This document shows, one piece after another, positions 19,695 through 19,903 of a stretch of DNA of 19,903 nucleotides. The translations under genes and the position numbers were made by a program. Position 1 is the first letter of the stretch. The number at the start of each line of letters is the position of its first letter. The stretch covers positions 1 through 19,903 of the forward strand of contig JANQBS010000471.1 of the NCBI GenBank assembly GCA_033085395.1, read 5' to 3'. Source of the stretch: Xanthoparmelia taractica. Lineage: Eukaryota > Ascomycota > Lecanoromycetes > Lecanorales > Parmeliaceae. Below the pieces are notes generated by a model that saw only the letters and a program-made list of their open reading frames with translations, was not told the DNA's origin and ran no database searches.

Positions 19695-19903
19695 TACGGG
19701 TTGGAAAGGTGTGGTATATTTGATGGTATGGGACCAGTTTTTCGAATATTATATCGAAAGATATAGAATATCCCATACTCTCATTGGGTTTTTAATAAAT
19801 ATATTATATAATATTCTTTTATATTGTAAAAATACGTAAAAAGCTTAAGCGAACGCTTATATAATTATAAAATTCTATAAATAGATTAAAAAGATATAAT
19901 TTT
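19695..19903 (+). mobile_element. MITE copy 3, left-hand 209 bp
   Basis: This begins TACGGGTTGGAAAGGTGTGG and follows copy 2 without gaps to the end of the window. Most differences are transitions, some of which destroy CpG/GpG or TpG sites in one copy or the other. It includes the internal imperfect palindrome (19756-19782) and the TAAGCG-AA-CGCTTA stem. The window ends before the A-rich repeat and the right terminus. Confidence 0.85.

Noticed and set aside
1..19903. Circular plasmid, virus or organelle genome suggested by matching ends and high AT content
   Set aside because: The shared 31 bp is part of a dispersed MITE, there are no intact genes, and the CpA/TpG loss with stop-riddled transposon frames fits nuclear RIP-mutated DNA.
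1..19903. CRISPR array, bacterial defence island or prophage
   Set aside because: No regularly spaced identical repeats, no ribosome-binding-site or operon structure, and no intact open reading frames.

Overview
This window is a gene-poor, extremely AT-rich block in which I find no intact gene. It looks like heterochromatic, transposon-derived DNA of a filamentous ascomycete that has been through repeat-induced point mutation (RIP). The evidence is direct: CpA, TpG, CpC and GpG are nearly absent while CpG is abundant. In 541-1140, for example, I count 21 CpG, 4 CpA, 0 TpG, 0 CpC and 0 GpG. Long reading frames can be followed on one strand for hundreds of codons, broken almost only by TAA and TAG. 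These are the stops expected when C-to-T and G-to-A changes hit CAA, CAG and TGG codons. ATG starts have mostly become ATA, so frames that are still open have no start codon.

Layout. (1) 1-97 is the right end of a short inverted-repeat element (MITE), copy 1. (2) 98-3085, minus strand, is the 5' half of a Ty1/Copia retrotransposon: putative LTR, gag, protease and pre-integrase region, then integrase. The MITE cuts it off before the reverse transcriptase. (3) 3360-4900, plus strand, is an unidentified coding relic in two overlapping frames. (4) 4905-5620 is a spacer with a purine-rich, weakly mutated island. (5) 5620-9890, minus strand, is a very long unidentified coding relic, interrupted at 9496-9780 by MITE copy 2, which has a perfect 8-bp target duplication. 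(6) 10180-14320, minus strand, is another relic. It keeps one frame for about 1,000 codons or more, has a possible 2-oxoglutarate/Fe(II) dioxygenase-like core near its N-terminal part, and is preceded by a heptapeptide-coding 21-bp repeat. (7) 14320-15710 is a spacer. (8) 15711-17560, plus strand, is a lysine-rich relic that includes a 156-codon stop-free stretch without an ATG. (9) 17560-18580 is unresolved, with small repeats. (10) 18585-19694, plus strand, is a further unidentified relic, cut by MITE copy 3 (19695-19903), which runs off the window.

Reading of the whole: older transposon genes were disabled by RIP, and a 275-285 bp MITE is found inserted in three of them. The MITEs keep many CpA/TpG sites. 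That fits either insertion after RIP or a length below what RIP recognises. The first and last 31 bases of the window are identical and both lie inside the MITE, so the window probably starts and stops at a repeat in an assembly. It should not be read as a circular replicon.

Limits: all protein assignments come from eye translation of mutated frames. The Copia integrase and gag calls are strong, the dioxygenase-like call is tentative, and the remaining relics are unidentified.
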